Source: Sphingosinicella sp. (GTDB lineage Bacteria; Pseudomonadota; Alphaproteobacteria; Sphingomonadales; Sphingomonadaceae). Taken from it: a DNA stretch of 64,000 bases. Shown here piece by piece: positions 24,483 to 31,739 of the stretch. The notes beneath the pieces were generated by a model, which searched no databases, was not told where the DNA came from, and was given only the letters and a program-made list of their open reading frames with translations. Positions within the stretch are counted from its first letter, which is position 1; every line of letters begins with the position of its first letter. The stretch spans positions 49,704-113,703 of the forward strand of contig NZ_JACESP010000010.1 of the NCBI RefSeq assembly GCF_013911755.1, in the 5' to 3' direction. A program made the position numbers and the translations under genes.

Positions 24483-25178
24483 TTATTGCGGCTCCAAGAG
24501 AGCACCTTGAGATGCACGAGCATCGAGCTTCGCCTGCAACTGCGCACCATCAGAAGTGTAAAGCGGTGCTTCAAATCGCATATCAAGCGCTGGATCAATA
24601 ACGATGACGCGTTTGTGTGGTTTATAGAACCTCCACCGCGTCTCCAAAGTCGCTACATGGTGCATTGCGCTGCCCATTGCGGCTTTGATGGCGGCTTTGT
24701 TGGCGCCTTCTGCAAAGCTGAAAATAGCCTCGCACTTATCGAGCAACGCAGCGACACGGCGATTCTGCTGTTGCCTATGGATGCCTTTCCCACGCTCAGA
24801 TGGCGCAACGTAGCCCGAATATATACTTGCAGCGTTCGTTGGAAAGATGATCTTTTGGTCCACATACGGCATATAGCTCTCGGTTGTCGGAATGCCGAAG
24901 CTCCAGGAAACGAGCTTTCCATCTCTTACCAACGTAACTGCTACGCCGCCTCGCGCAATGCGGGATTTCGCATCAGCAAGGAAGGTGTCCCGGTCGTGCC
25001 ATCGCTCGATAGGTTCAAATCGCTCAAGAGCATCGATAGAATTCACCTCAAATGGCTCAGTCCACTTGAGATTATCTCGGTCCCGGTTGTCAGCCCGAAA
25101 AACCCAAAGCTGACGCGTCGACCAGAAACGGTAAACGACTGGCTTTTTAGAAAGAGCTTTCCACAGCCTTTTGATCAT
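24483..25178 (-). CDS. GNAT-like acyltransferase (third gene of the GNAT / PP-loop / GNAT operon)
   Basis: A 231-residue protein that looks like a GNAT N-acyltransferase. Residues 119-133 (IYSGYVAPSERGKGI) contain the acetyl-CoA pyrophosphate loop R-G-K-G, followed by a helix (HRQQQNRRVAALL). It is clearly homologous to the protein at 26441-27124: both have (R/K)xWxTRxxxxFxAD near residue 18-30, SYxPxVDQxIxxP near 101-113, MxHVATxxTRW near 172-182 and PxYTxDG near 205-211. It is last of three minus-strand genes, 68 bases after the PP-loop gene. The substrate is unknown. Confidence 0.75.
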   Translation of the reverse strand: MIKRLWKALSKKPVVYRFWSTRQLWVFRADNRDRDNLKWTEPFEVNSIDALERFEPIERWHDRDTFLADAKSRIARGGVAVTLVRDGKLVSWSFGIPTTESYMPYVDQKIIFPTNAASIYSGYVAPSERGKGIHRQQQNRRVAALLDKCEAIFSFAEGANKAAIKAAMGSAMHHVATLETRWRFYKPHKRVIVIDPALDMRFEAPLYTSDGAQLQAKLDARASQGALLEPQ

Positions 25179-25246
25179 ACGACGGCCTCCCTTCGGCGCT
25201 AAGAGATCATATCTCTGTCGAGATTAATTTTCCCTGCCCGCATGGG

Positions 25247-26398
25247 CTAATCGCGGAATTTACTTGGGTCTGGAAGAAGGACATTCGCAGACTGCCAATC
25301 CCGCTTGGGCCGCAAAAGCCTTGCCAAGTGCCTGCCAATCAGTTCACGACCCGCGTCTTGAAGGGCACGTTTTCTTACAAACGATGATATCTTGCGCGAA
25401 AAGAGATTTTCCAGTTTCCGATTACCAACCTCACGCGCCAAATGCATAAGATGAAAGGCATGTTCTGCCGCGCCATCTTCTTCAAGTATCCAATTTTCAA
25501 CCTTTTGCTCTATACCCTTCAAAGGAACTGGGCCTTCCTCTACCCCCAACAGATGGAGCGTAATACCGGTCCGCACACATTTCGCACATTTACCACAATT
25601 TTTTGCGTTAGATGACCAGCAGACTTGGAGATATCTATATATTTCTGGATCGCTCGCAATTGCCGCAGTCTTCTGAACACGCGTTGCTTCAAGGCCAATA
25701 TGTTCGATTTTGGTGCTATCCGTCGACCAAAGGGGGTCTAGAAGCGGGTGACTTCCCCATGGCTTCAACATTCTATAATTAAAGCTCGATGATATTAAAA
25801 ATCTAGAACAATATGAAGAAAGTGCCAAGCCAGCTAGGACTGGACCATGCAAAAATCTCCAAGATATTTTGGTATCTGATGAAAATTGCCTAGCGCTATA
25901 ATCAATAGAAATCAATTTTTTATCAAAATTACTAGCAAATCTTTGCAAGTGGATTTCAGCGTTTTCACTTTCTTCTTTGGAACTAACAGGTTCAAATTCT
26001 TTTAAAAAGATTAGATGACTGACCGAATTTTTGTGTTTTAAAAACGTATAAAGAGAGTCCACACCGCCTGAAAAGCTCATACCTACAATCGACATGTCTT
26101 TTTGTTTATGCATTGTTTTTGATTTAACATTTACTCGATTAAGATTTGGACTCCATTGGTTCAATAAATTCTGTACAGCCGTTAAACTCGATAAAAAGCC
26201 ATCTTCGACAAAAATGTCGTCATATACTTCTATGTCTATCCTTTCAAACATTGCCAAAAGGATAGCCGTAGCTACCGGAAGTTCAGCGCTATCTGGGTTA
26301 ATAAATGAGAATTTATCTTCTAGATGAAGCTTGTATTTACCAATATGAAATTCTGTTACAAAATTATTGTTAGTTCTTCGGATGTTAATCGATGACAT
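25247..26398 (-). CDS. QueC-like PP-loop ATPase of unknown function
   Basis: A 383-residue protein with an N-type ATP pyrophosphatase PP-loop (FSGGVDS, 109-115), a WGSHPLLDPLWST motif (214-226), and a zinc-binding-type cysteine set: Cys260 plus NCGKCAKCVRT (Cys268, 271, 274), as in QueC. Such enzymes adenylate a carboxyl or carbonyl group for attack by nitrogen. The extra N-terminal domain (1-100), the C-terminal extension and the lack of other queuosine genes argue against true QueC. QueC-like proteins also occur in some phage-defence systems (for example QatC, and type IV CBASS), but the rest of those systems is not here. Confidence 0.75.
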   Translation of the reverse strand: MSSINIRRTNNNFVTEFHIGKYKLHLEDKFSFINPDSAELPVATAILLAMFERIDIEVYDDIFVEDGFLSSLTAVQNLLNQWSPNLNRVNVKSKTMHKQKDMSIVGMSFSGGVDSLYTFLKHKNSVSHLIFLKEFEPVSSKEESENAEIHLQRFASNFDKKLISIDYSARQFSSDTKISWRFLHGPVLAGLALSSYCSRFLISSSFNYRMLKPWGSHPLLDPLWSTDSTKIEHIGLEATRVQKTAAIASDPEIYRYLQVCWSSNAKNCGKCAKCVRTGITLHLLGVEEGPVPLKGIEQKVENWILEEDGAAEHAFHLMHLAREVGNRKLENLFSRKISSFVRKRALQDAGRELIGRHLARLLRPKRDWQSANVLLPDPSKFRD

Positions 26399-26440
26399 CT
26401 CTATATGTCCCTAATGCAATATTTAAATTGCTATTCAATA

Positions 26441-27124
26441 TTAATTTGTAATCGATCTTATTCCGTCATGTATTTCGGAGTATGGGTGAAAGCTTCCATC
26501 TTTTGTATAAACCGGAGAGCTAAAATCTATGCCAGTTTCATTGTCCATGAGAATTGTCTTTTTGATGGGAATAAAAAGTATCCATCTAGTTTGTATAGTT
26601 GCAACGTGTCTCATGGATATTTTGACTAGATATTTAATCTTTTTGACATCATCACTACGTGAAAGTGCGAATACGTATCGAAAATTATCAAGTAAATTAT
26701 TGAATTGAATCTCTTGTTTATGGCTGCAAGTTTCCCCATCTTGCATTTCGAGTTTCGTGCAATCTGACAGAAATCTTGCGGATCGCCGGGGGTAAACAAT
26801 CTCCTGATCGACCCAAGGAATGTAACTTTTCCCCGAAGGTGCCGCAAAATTCTGCACCATAAGAATTTTCTCCCCTGCCGACGTGGGGCCTAAGTCGCTC
26901 GTCTCGACGCGACCTTCTCCTTCTAAAAGAAGTGTGTTGTTATGCTGCCATTGCTCACAAAGCTCAGAAAACGGCAAATTTGCGCTGGGCTTCTCAGCAC
27001 CTCTCAACGAGAAAAGCCGATTCTTAGTGGCTTGATCTGCCATAAAAATTAGCACTTCGCGCGTATGCCAAATTTTATAAAGGCGTGCGCTGTTGCCGAT
27101 CGCGGCAAAAAGGCGGCAAAGCAT
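26441..27124 (-). CDS. GNAT-fold paralogue lacking the RGKG loop (first gene of the operon)
   Basis: A 227-residue paralogue of the protein at 24483-25178, sharing YKIWHTREVLIFMAD, SYIPWVDQEIVYP, MRHVATIQTRW and PVYTKDG at matching positions. The acetyl-CoA loop region (117-135, ARFLSDCTKLEMQDGETC) has lost R-G-K-G, so it may be inactive, regulatory, or use another donor. It has a strong ribosome site (AGGGGGA) and leads the three-gene operon. It lies 42 bases before the PP-loop gene. Confidence 0.65.
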   Translation of the reverse strand: MLCRLFAAIGNSARLYKIWHTREVLIFMADQATKNRLFSLRGAEKPSANLPFSELCEQWQHNNTLLLEGEGRVETSDLGPTSAGEKILMVQNFAAPSGKSYIPWVDQEIVYPRRSARFLSDCTKLEMQDGETCSHKQEIQFNNLLDNFRYVFALSRSDDVKKIKYLVKISMRHVATIQTRWILFIPIKKTILMDNETGIDFSSPVYTKDGSFHPYSEIHDGIRSITN

Positions 27125-27412
27125 TGGTCCCCCTGTCGGCTTCTTACGAACTAGCGCTAGGCGTATTAAGGCAAGCTTACTCGTTGCAAGATGGTAACGA
27201 AATTCATTTTTGATGTCATGTCATGGCAATTTTGACGGTAAAGATATGGTCCGAGCGCCGGTCATGAGGGCTTTATGACGCCGGGAAATGCGTTACGCTG
27301 CTGCCTGCAACACAAAGATTGGCTGAGAATGGGGCATGGGGGGCTTCTACGAAGTGCCGAGAGAAGCCTGCCTATGCCGATAGAAAATGTCGGTTGGGGT
27401 GTTGGGCGACCG

Positions 27413-28426
27413 TCATCGAGCAGGACTCCCAACCGACAGCATAGCTAACTTCGCAGCAATGTCTTGTGGACGTAGGTGGGCATAACGAAAGAGCATCCGC
27501 GGGTCGCGATGACCGCTGATTACGGCAATCTCTGGGATACTCAGCCCAAGCTCACAGAAGCGGGAAATCGCTTCGTGGCGTAGGTCGTGGAACCGAAAGT
27601 CAGATAGACCTGCCCTGTCTCTGGTCCGTTCCCATGCCATCTGGAATGCGTTGACCGTGATTGGGAAAACCAACCCTTCCTTTCCCTCTTGGGCACGCTC
27701 TGAGAGCACATTCAAAGCGCCATCGTTCAAGGGAATGGTCCGACCGTAGCCCGTCTTTGACCAAGGGATATGGGCAATACGGCTTTCCATATGCACATGC
27801 TCCCAACGGAGATTGAGGATTTCAGAGCGACGAAGGGCAGTTTCCAAAGCAAATTGGACCACAGGCCCTACGAGCTTGTTTCTCGTTTGCTGAAGGGCAG
27901 CATGAAGCCGTGGCACCTCATGCTTCTCAAGCCTTCTCGTCCTTGCATTGTTCAAACGGGGAAGAGCCAAATCCTTCACAGGGTTCTGAGGCAGGGCATA
28001 TCCCCACTCTATTCTGGCTATGTCCAAGGCGTGATGGATGAGGGAAATTTCCCGCCTGATCGTTCCGGGCTTCACCGTTCGAAGCCTCTTGTCTCTGTAT
28101 ACAGCAAGAGCCTGCTTGGTCAGTTCCCCAAGCGGCAGGTCGCAGAGAGCATCCCGTAGCAGCTTCTCCAACCTGTTCCGTTCACTCTCTTCGCTACGCT
28201 TACGGGGGGTCACCTCTTCAAGGTATCGGCGAATCACATCCCCAAGGGTGACGTTCTTTAGAAGCTTCGGATCAGCGGCAGGTTCATGCTGATCAATCCT
28301 ATTTTCCTGAGCCCTTCCCCATGCTTGGGCATCCGCTTTTGATGAGAAGGTCTTGTAGAGGGATGGGTAACCTTTGCGGCGGACCTGTACGGACCAACCC
28401 TGTCCCCTTCTCGTAATCGTCGCCAC
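27413..28426 (-). CDS. int: Tyrosine integrase
   Basis: A site-specific recombinase of about 337 residues that inserts and excises the element at tRNA-Val. It has an N-terminal arm-binding region (ATITRRGQGWSVQVRRKGYP), a core-binding SAM-like domain (TLGDVIRRYLEEVTPRKRSE), and a catalytic domain. Catalytic residues are the Arg of ETALRRSEILNLRW, HDLRHEAI (His and Arg), ISGHRDPRMLFRYAH (His and nucleophile Tyr). The GTG at 28426 follows a good ribosome site; TTG 28447 is an alternative that overlaps a TGTGTCA repeat. It lies 99 bases from the tRNA. Confidence 0.95.
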   Translation of the reverse strand: MATITRRGQGWSVQVRRKGYPSLYKTFSSKADAQAWGRAQENRIDQHEPAADPKLLKNVTLGDVIRRYLEEVTPRKRSEESERNRLEKLLRDALCDLPLGELTKQALAVYRDKRLRTVKPGTIRREISLIHHALDIARIEWGYALPQNPVKDLALPRLNNARTRRLEKHEVPRLHAALQQTRNKLVGPVVQFALETALRRSEILNLRWEHVHMESRIAHIPWSKTGYGRTIPLNDGALNVLSERAQEGKEGLVFPITVNAFQMAWERTRDRAGLSDFRFHDLRHEAISRFCELGLSIPEIAVISGHRDPRMLFRYAHLRPQDIAAKLAMLSVGSPAR

Positions 28427-28439
28427 TTCCAAACCTCGC

Positions 28440-28457
28440 TGTGTCAAGAGTGTGTCA
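28440..28457 (+). repeat. Right pair of TGTGTCA repeats (candidate integrase arm sites)
   Basis: TGTGTCA at 28440-28446 and 28451-28457, with the same 11-base spacing and orientation as the pair at 20150-20167. They overlap the 5' leader of int, so integrase binding here could also repress its own gene. Confidence 0.5.
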
Positions 28458-28522
28458 GCGAGCGAAAAAGGAAGAATAATCCAGCAAAAGCCGGAGAATT
28501 TTTGTTTTAATTACAAGGAGTT

Positions 28523-28572
28523 GATGGTGGGCGCGGCAAGGATTGAACTTGCGACCCCTGCGATGTCAACAC
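28523..28572. repeat. Right attachment repeat (inside intact tRNA-Val)
   Basis: Fifty bases identical to 19985-20034. This copy forms the 3' half of the working tRNA-Val gene, including encoded CCA, T-arm and anticodon loop; the element therefore restored the tRNA on insertion. Confidence 0.95.
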
Positions 28573-28599
28573 AGTGCTCTACCACTGAGCTACGCGCCC
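28525..28599 (-). tRNA. tRNA-Val (GAC anticodon)
   Basis: Full cloverleaf on the minus strand: acceptor GGGCGCG/CGCGCCC, D-arm TAGCTCAGTGGTAGAGCA, anticodon stem CTGTG/CGCAG around loop TTGACAT (anticodon GAC), T-arm with AGTTCAATCC, discriminator A and encoded CCA at 28525-28527. Its 3' half doubles as the att site of the element. Confidence 0.97.
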
Positions 28600-28644
28600 A
28601 CGCGGCGTGCCTTCTAGGCGAGCGCCGGGCGCGGCGCAAGCCGC

Positions 28645-29034
28645 TTATTCGCCTTCGAAGATGCGGTCGATTTCGGCGACGAGATCGCGCAGGTGGAAGG
28701 GCTTGGAGAGCACCTTCGCGTCGCTCGGCGCGCCCGAGCCGCGGCTGAGCGCCACGGCGGCGAAGCCAGTGATGAACATGACGCGCATCGTGGGTGCGAG
28801 CTGCGCGGCGCGCTGGGCAAGCTCGATGCCGTCCATTTCCGGCATGACAATGTCGGTGAGCAGCAGCCCGAAGCTGCCGGTCGCGATATGCGGCAGCGCC
28901 GCCGTGCCGCGATCCACGGCGACGACCTCGTAGCCCGCACGGGAAATCGCGCGTTCCAGGAAAAGACGCATGGAGTCGTCATCTTCCGCGAGCAGGATGC
29001 GGCCCGTGATGCGGCCTTCAGGTTGTGTCGTCAT
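28645..29034 (-). CDS. cpdR: Single-domain response regulator, CpdR-type
   Basis: A 129-residue stand-alone receiver. Acidic pocket RILLAEDDDSMR, phosphorylation site in LLLTDIVMPEMDGIE, conserved Thr in VMFITGFAAVAL and Lys in KVLSKPFHLRDLV. These stretches match CpdR of alphaproteobacteria, where the unphosphorylated form directs ClpXP to the cell pole to degrade cell-cycle proteins. No kinase is adjacent. It lies immediately beyond the tRNA-Val gene, and is divergent from the N-formylglutamate amidohydrolase, a pairing I have seen in related genomes (memory, not checked). Confidence 0.87.
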   Translation of the reverse strand: MTTQPEGRITGRILLAEDDDSMRLFLERAISRAGYEVVAVDRGTAALPHIATGSFGLLLTDIVMPEMDGIELAQRAAQLAPTMRVMFITGFAAVALSRGSGAPSDAKVLSKPFHLRDLVAEIDRIFEGE

Positions 29035-29178
29035 GGTCTTATCCGCCGCTTCTTACGGCTGAGGACTTAACATTTCCTGTCGTGGGCTTGCCAGCCCGAA
29101 ACCCGTGGCGCCCCTCTTTTGCTTTCGCTTCGCCAGGGTTAGGCTGACGCCCATGCCGCACCCTGCAGACCATCGCAC

Positions 29179-30069
29179 TTGAGCGCCGAACCCTCTGTCT
29201 CCGCGCTGATGCCCGGACACTTCGTTTCGGGTCCGCGCGGCACGCCCGCACCGCTGGTGCTCGCATCGCCGCACAGCGGCCGCGCGCTGCCGCCCGGGTT
29301 TCTCTCCGCAGCCGCGCTCGACATGAACGGGCTGCGCCGCGCCGAGGATGCCTATGTCGACGAGCTGCTGGCACCCGCCGCCGAATCGGGGGCGCCACTG
29401 ATTACCGCACGCTGGGCGCGGGCCTATGTCGATCTGAACCGCGATCCGCAGGAGATCGACCTTTCGATGCTGAGCGATCCGGCGGCGGCGGGGCCGGTGA
29501 AAGCCACCGAGCGCGTCCGCTCCGGGCTCGGCGTGCTGCCGCGCCTCACCGGGCCGGGGCTTCATATCTACCGCGAGCGGATCAGCAGCGCGTCGGCGCT
29601 GCAGCGAATCGCCGCGGTGCACGCGCCCTATCATCAGCGGCTTGCATCGCTGATCGAGGACGCCGCCGCCTGCCACGGTTATGCGCTGCTCATCGACGGC
29701 CACTCGATGCCGCCACTCTCCCTCCCCGCGCGGCAGCGGCCACAGATCGTCATCGGCGACGCGGGCGGCACGTCCGCGCCCGAATCGATTGTCCGCTACG
29801 TGGAGGCCCACTTCCGCCGGGCGGGCCTGCGCGTCGCGCGCAACACGCCCTACGCGGGCGGCTATACGACGCGCTTCCACGCCGCGCCCGCACGGAACCG
29901 ATTCGCGATCCAGATCGAGATCGACCGCACGCTCTACATGGACCCGGACACGCTGGAACGGCACGCCGGCTTCGATTCCGTCGCAGAAACGCTGAAAAAC
30001 CTGGTGACCGAGCTTCTGGGCTGGCTTCCGCAAATGTTCGGAAGACCGCAGGCCATCGCAGCTGAATAA
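29179..30069 (+). CDS. N-formylglutamate amidohydrolase family protein
   Basis: A hydrolase of up to 296 residues related to HutG-type N-formylglutamate deformylase. Key motifs are LVLASPHSGRALPPGFLS, EDAYVDELL, ARAYVDLNRDP, HAPYHQRLASLI, ALLIDGHSMP and the C-terminal RFAIQIEIDRTLYM. They carry the His, Glu and Arg residues of the family. No other histidine degradation genes lie beside it, so its true substrate is open. The start is unclear: TTG 29179 or ATG 29209 are both in frame. Confidence 0.86.
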   Translation: MSAEPSVSALMPGHFVSGPRGTPAPLVLASPHSGRALPPGFLSAAALDMNGLRRAEDAYVDELLAPAAESGAPLITARWARAYVDLNRDPQEIDLSMLSDPAAAGPVKATERVRSGLGVLPRLTGPGLHIYRERISSASALQRIAAVHAPYHQRLASLIEDAAACHGYALLIDGHSMPPLSLPARQRPQIVIGDAGGTSAPESIVRYVEAHFRRAGLRVARNTPYAGGYTTRFHAAPARNRFAIQIEIDRTLYMDPDTLERHAGFDSVAETLKNLVTELLGWLPQMFGRPQAIAAE

Positions 30070-30082
30070 AGCCGCCTGAAAG

Positions 30083-30117
30083 AAAAAAGGTCACTTCGAC
30101 GAAACGTCGAAGTGACC
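30083..30117 (-). terminator. Intrinsic terminator downstream of the cytochrome b561 gene
   Basis: A perfect 13-bp stem (30089-30101 with 30105-30117, GGTCACTTCGACG) around a three-base loop, followed on the minus strand by TTTTTT. It ends leftward transcription of the b561 gene, 118 bases past its stop. A second weaker stem, GCATCAT/ATGATGC, lies at about 30139-30161. Confidence 0.85.
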
Positions 30118-30234
30118 AGGGTTCAGGGAGGACGTGGCATCATCCTCGTCAGATGATGCTACGCGGGCGTGCCGCGCAAAAGGGGGGGAACGCAGCGCCG
30201 CCTGAAATCTAGATGGGCCGGAATTGTTAAGTTT

Positions 30235-30789
30235 TCAAGCGTCGGTCCGATTTTTTCGCAAAAAAGGGAGCATCCGCGACAAAACGTCGTCTCGATCGAT
30301 GAAATGGTGCTTCAAAGCGCCGAGGACGTGCAGAACAACGAGCACGAGCGCAAGGAACGCGGCGGGCCCATGCAGCGCATGGAAGACACCGCGGCCGGCC
30401 TTCCCCAGCGGCGAATCGGGAAGCGGCACGAGATCGAACCACACGAGCGGCCATTCGGGGCTCGCGGCAAACGCCCAGCCGCTCAGCGGCAGGATGAGAA
30501 GCAGCACATAGAAACCGATGTGCGTGAAGCGGGCGAGCGCGATCTCCCACGCTTTCATGTGCGCGGGCAGCACGAGGAAGCCCGCCTTCAGCCGCAGCAC
30601 GAGCCGCCACAGCGTGAGCGCGAGGACCGTGATGCCGACCGACTTGTGGATGCCCATGATGGCACCGCGCTCTGCGTCCGGGAGCCCTTCGGCGTAGACC
30701 GCGCCGACGATATTGCCGAAAACGAGAACGGCGATCAGCCAGTGAAGCGTGATCGCCGTTCGTGAATAGCTGCTGTGAACCGTCGCCAT
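30235..30789 (-). CDS. Cytochrome b561 family membrane protein
   Basis: A 184-residue four-helix di-heme inner-membrane cytochrome of the CybB type. Helices include TAITLHWLIAVLVFGNIVGA, GIHKSVGITVLALTLWRLVL, FTHIGFYVLLLILPLSGWAF and HGPAAFLALVLVVLHVLGAL. The heme-ligand histidines are in LHWL, IHKS, FTHIG and HALHGP/LHVLGALKHH. The start ATG at 30787-30789 is preferred over an upstream in-frame ATG because TVHSSYSRTAITLHW is the family N-terminus. It may move electrons from quinol; its partner is unknown. Confidence 0.9.
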   Translation of the reverse strand: MATVHSSYSRTAITLHWLIAVLVFGNIVGAVYAEGLPDAERGAIMGIHKSVGITVLALTLWRLVLRLKAGFLVLPAHMKAWEIALARFTHIGFYVLLLILPLSGWAFAASPEWPLVWFDLVPLPDSPLGKAGRGVFHALHGPAAFLALVLVVLHVLGALKHHFIDRDDVLSRMLPFLRKNRTDA

Positions 30790-30870
30790 GAGACCCCTCC
30801 CGCGATTGCCCTGCACGTACCGGAACTCTAAGGCGAATCCCCTGCGGTGCAAGACAGCGCGGGCGGGCGC

Positions 30871-31635
30871 TCAGGCCTCCGTCTTTTCCGCCGCGGCCTT
30901 CGCCGCGCCCTGCGAGAAGAGGTCGGTGACGTAGGACAGCGAGAAGAGGTGCGCATACATCAGCGGCAACATGCCGTTCTGGATGAGCTTGCGCGCCTGA
31001 TCGCCGCGCAGATCACGGATCTTGTCCTGCGAGATCATCTTGAAGCCGCGGTAGATCGCGGGCTGCGCCATGCCGTCCATCTGGATGGAAACCTCGCCGT
31101 CCATCAGGAACTCGCCCTTTTCGAGCTCCTGCACGAATGCCTGCGTCTTGCGCATCGAGTTTTCGAACTGCTCGCAGAACTCGAGGACGTTCTTCACGAC
31201 ATCGGTCGCCTCGCCTTCCTTGAACAGCGGCTCGCCTTCGTCGGCGCCGAGATCTTCGGACGTCTCGTCGAAGCAGAGCGTCAGCTCCTCGGACTGCGGA
31301 TTGATCCGCGCGAGGAGAAACGGATAGCGGCGCACATAGGCAGGCACGTAGGTGCCGGCGCGCCAGTTGCCCGCTTCGTCAACGAACAGGTTCTGGCCCT
31401 CGCTGAGCGAGGTGAGCGCGAGCGGCACGGGCGTCTGGCCCGCCGCGAAGACGATCGGGTAGTGGCGCTGCACGAGGTGGAACTCGTCGACCGTGATCGG
31501 AATCGCGTGCAGGGCGCGCGCGAAGGGCGCTCCCGTCCGGGATTTCAGCCCGAGCGTCTGATGCACCGACGAGGAAAGCGGCGCGAGCGCGTTGTACAGC
31601 GGCGGCAACTGGGCGGCTTGCGGATTGGTGGCCAT
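30871..31635 (-). CDS. SapC family protein
   Basis: A 254-residue cytosolic-looking protein with no signal peptide. The conserved stretches HAIPITVDEFHLVQRHYPIV, LTSLSEGQNLFVDEAGNWRA and PAYVRRYPFLL are those of the SapC family. It was first described beside S-layer genes in Campylobacter and later found widely in alphaproteobacteria near TonB receptors and tryptophan halogenases. No S-layer gene is here, and its biochemical role is unknown. It is divergent from the aminopeptidase gene. Confidence 0.88.
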   Translation of the reverse strand: MATNPQAAQLPPLYNALAPLSSSVHQTLGLKSRTGAPFARALHAIPITVDEFHLVQRHYPIVFAAGQTPVPLALTSLSEGQNLFVDEAGNWRAGTYVPAYVRRYPFLLARINPQSEELTLCFDETSEDLGADEGEPLFKEGEATDVVKNVLEFCEQFENSMRKTQAFVQELEKGEFLMDGEVSIQMDGMAQPAIYRGFKMISQDKIRDLRGDQARKLIQNGMLPLMYAHLFSLSYVTDLFSQGAAKAAAEKTEA

Positions 31636-31739
31636 TGTGTTCCTTCAGGCGCAGGTGCGGAGTTGAAATTTGGCGGATCGTTTAGGCGGTCTGCCGCTTC
31701 GCGGCAAGCGAAGAGCGGGAACGGAAAAGCGCGAACACG

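Larger units (their letters stand above)
19985..28572. mobile_element. Integrative element in tRNA-Val(GAC), about 8.5 kb
   Basis: A segment bounded by identical 50-base direct repeats (19985-20034 and 28523-28572). The right copy is the 3' half of an intact tRNA-Val gene; the left copy is the displaced original 3' end. Between them the DNA is much more AT-rich than the host. It holds a tyrosine integrase next to the tRNA, a serine recombinase, an SF2-like ATPase, a small HTH protein, two small exported proteins and a GNAT / PP-loop / GNAT operon. No capsid, tail or conjugation genes are seen, so it is a small genomic island or satellite-like element that would need help to move between cells. 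Confidence 0.93.

Noticed and set aside
25247-26398. True queuosine gene queC
   Set aside because: The PP-loop and zinc site are QueC-like, but there is an added N-terminal domain, a long C-terminal part and no queD, queE, queF or tgt nearby.
27125-27412. A 57-codon plus-strand frame upstream of the GNAT operon
   Set aside because: There is no ribosome site and no family resemblance. The region more likely holds the operon promoter and the end of int.
19985-28572. Prophage
   Set aside because: Only integrase, a recombinase and a repressor-like protein are phage-like. No capsid, terminase, tail or lysis genes are found.
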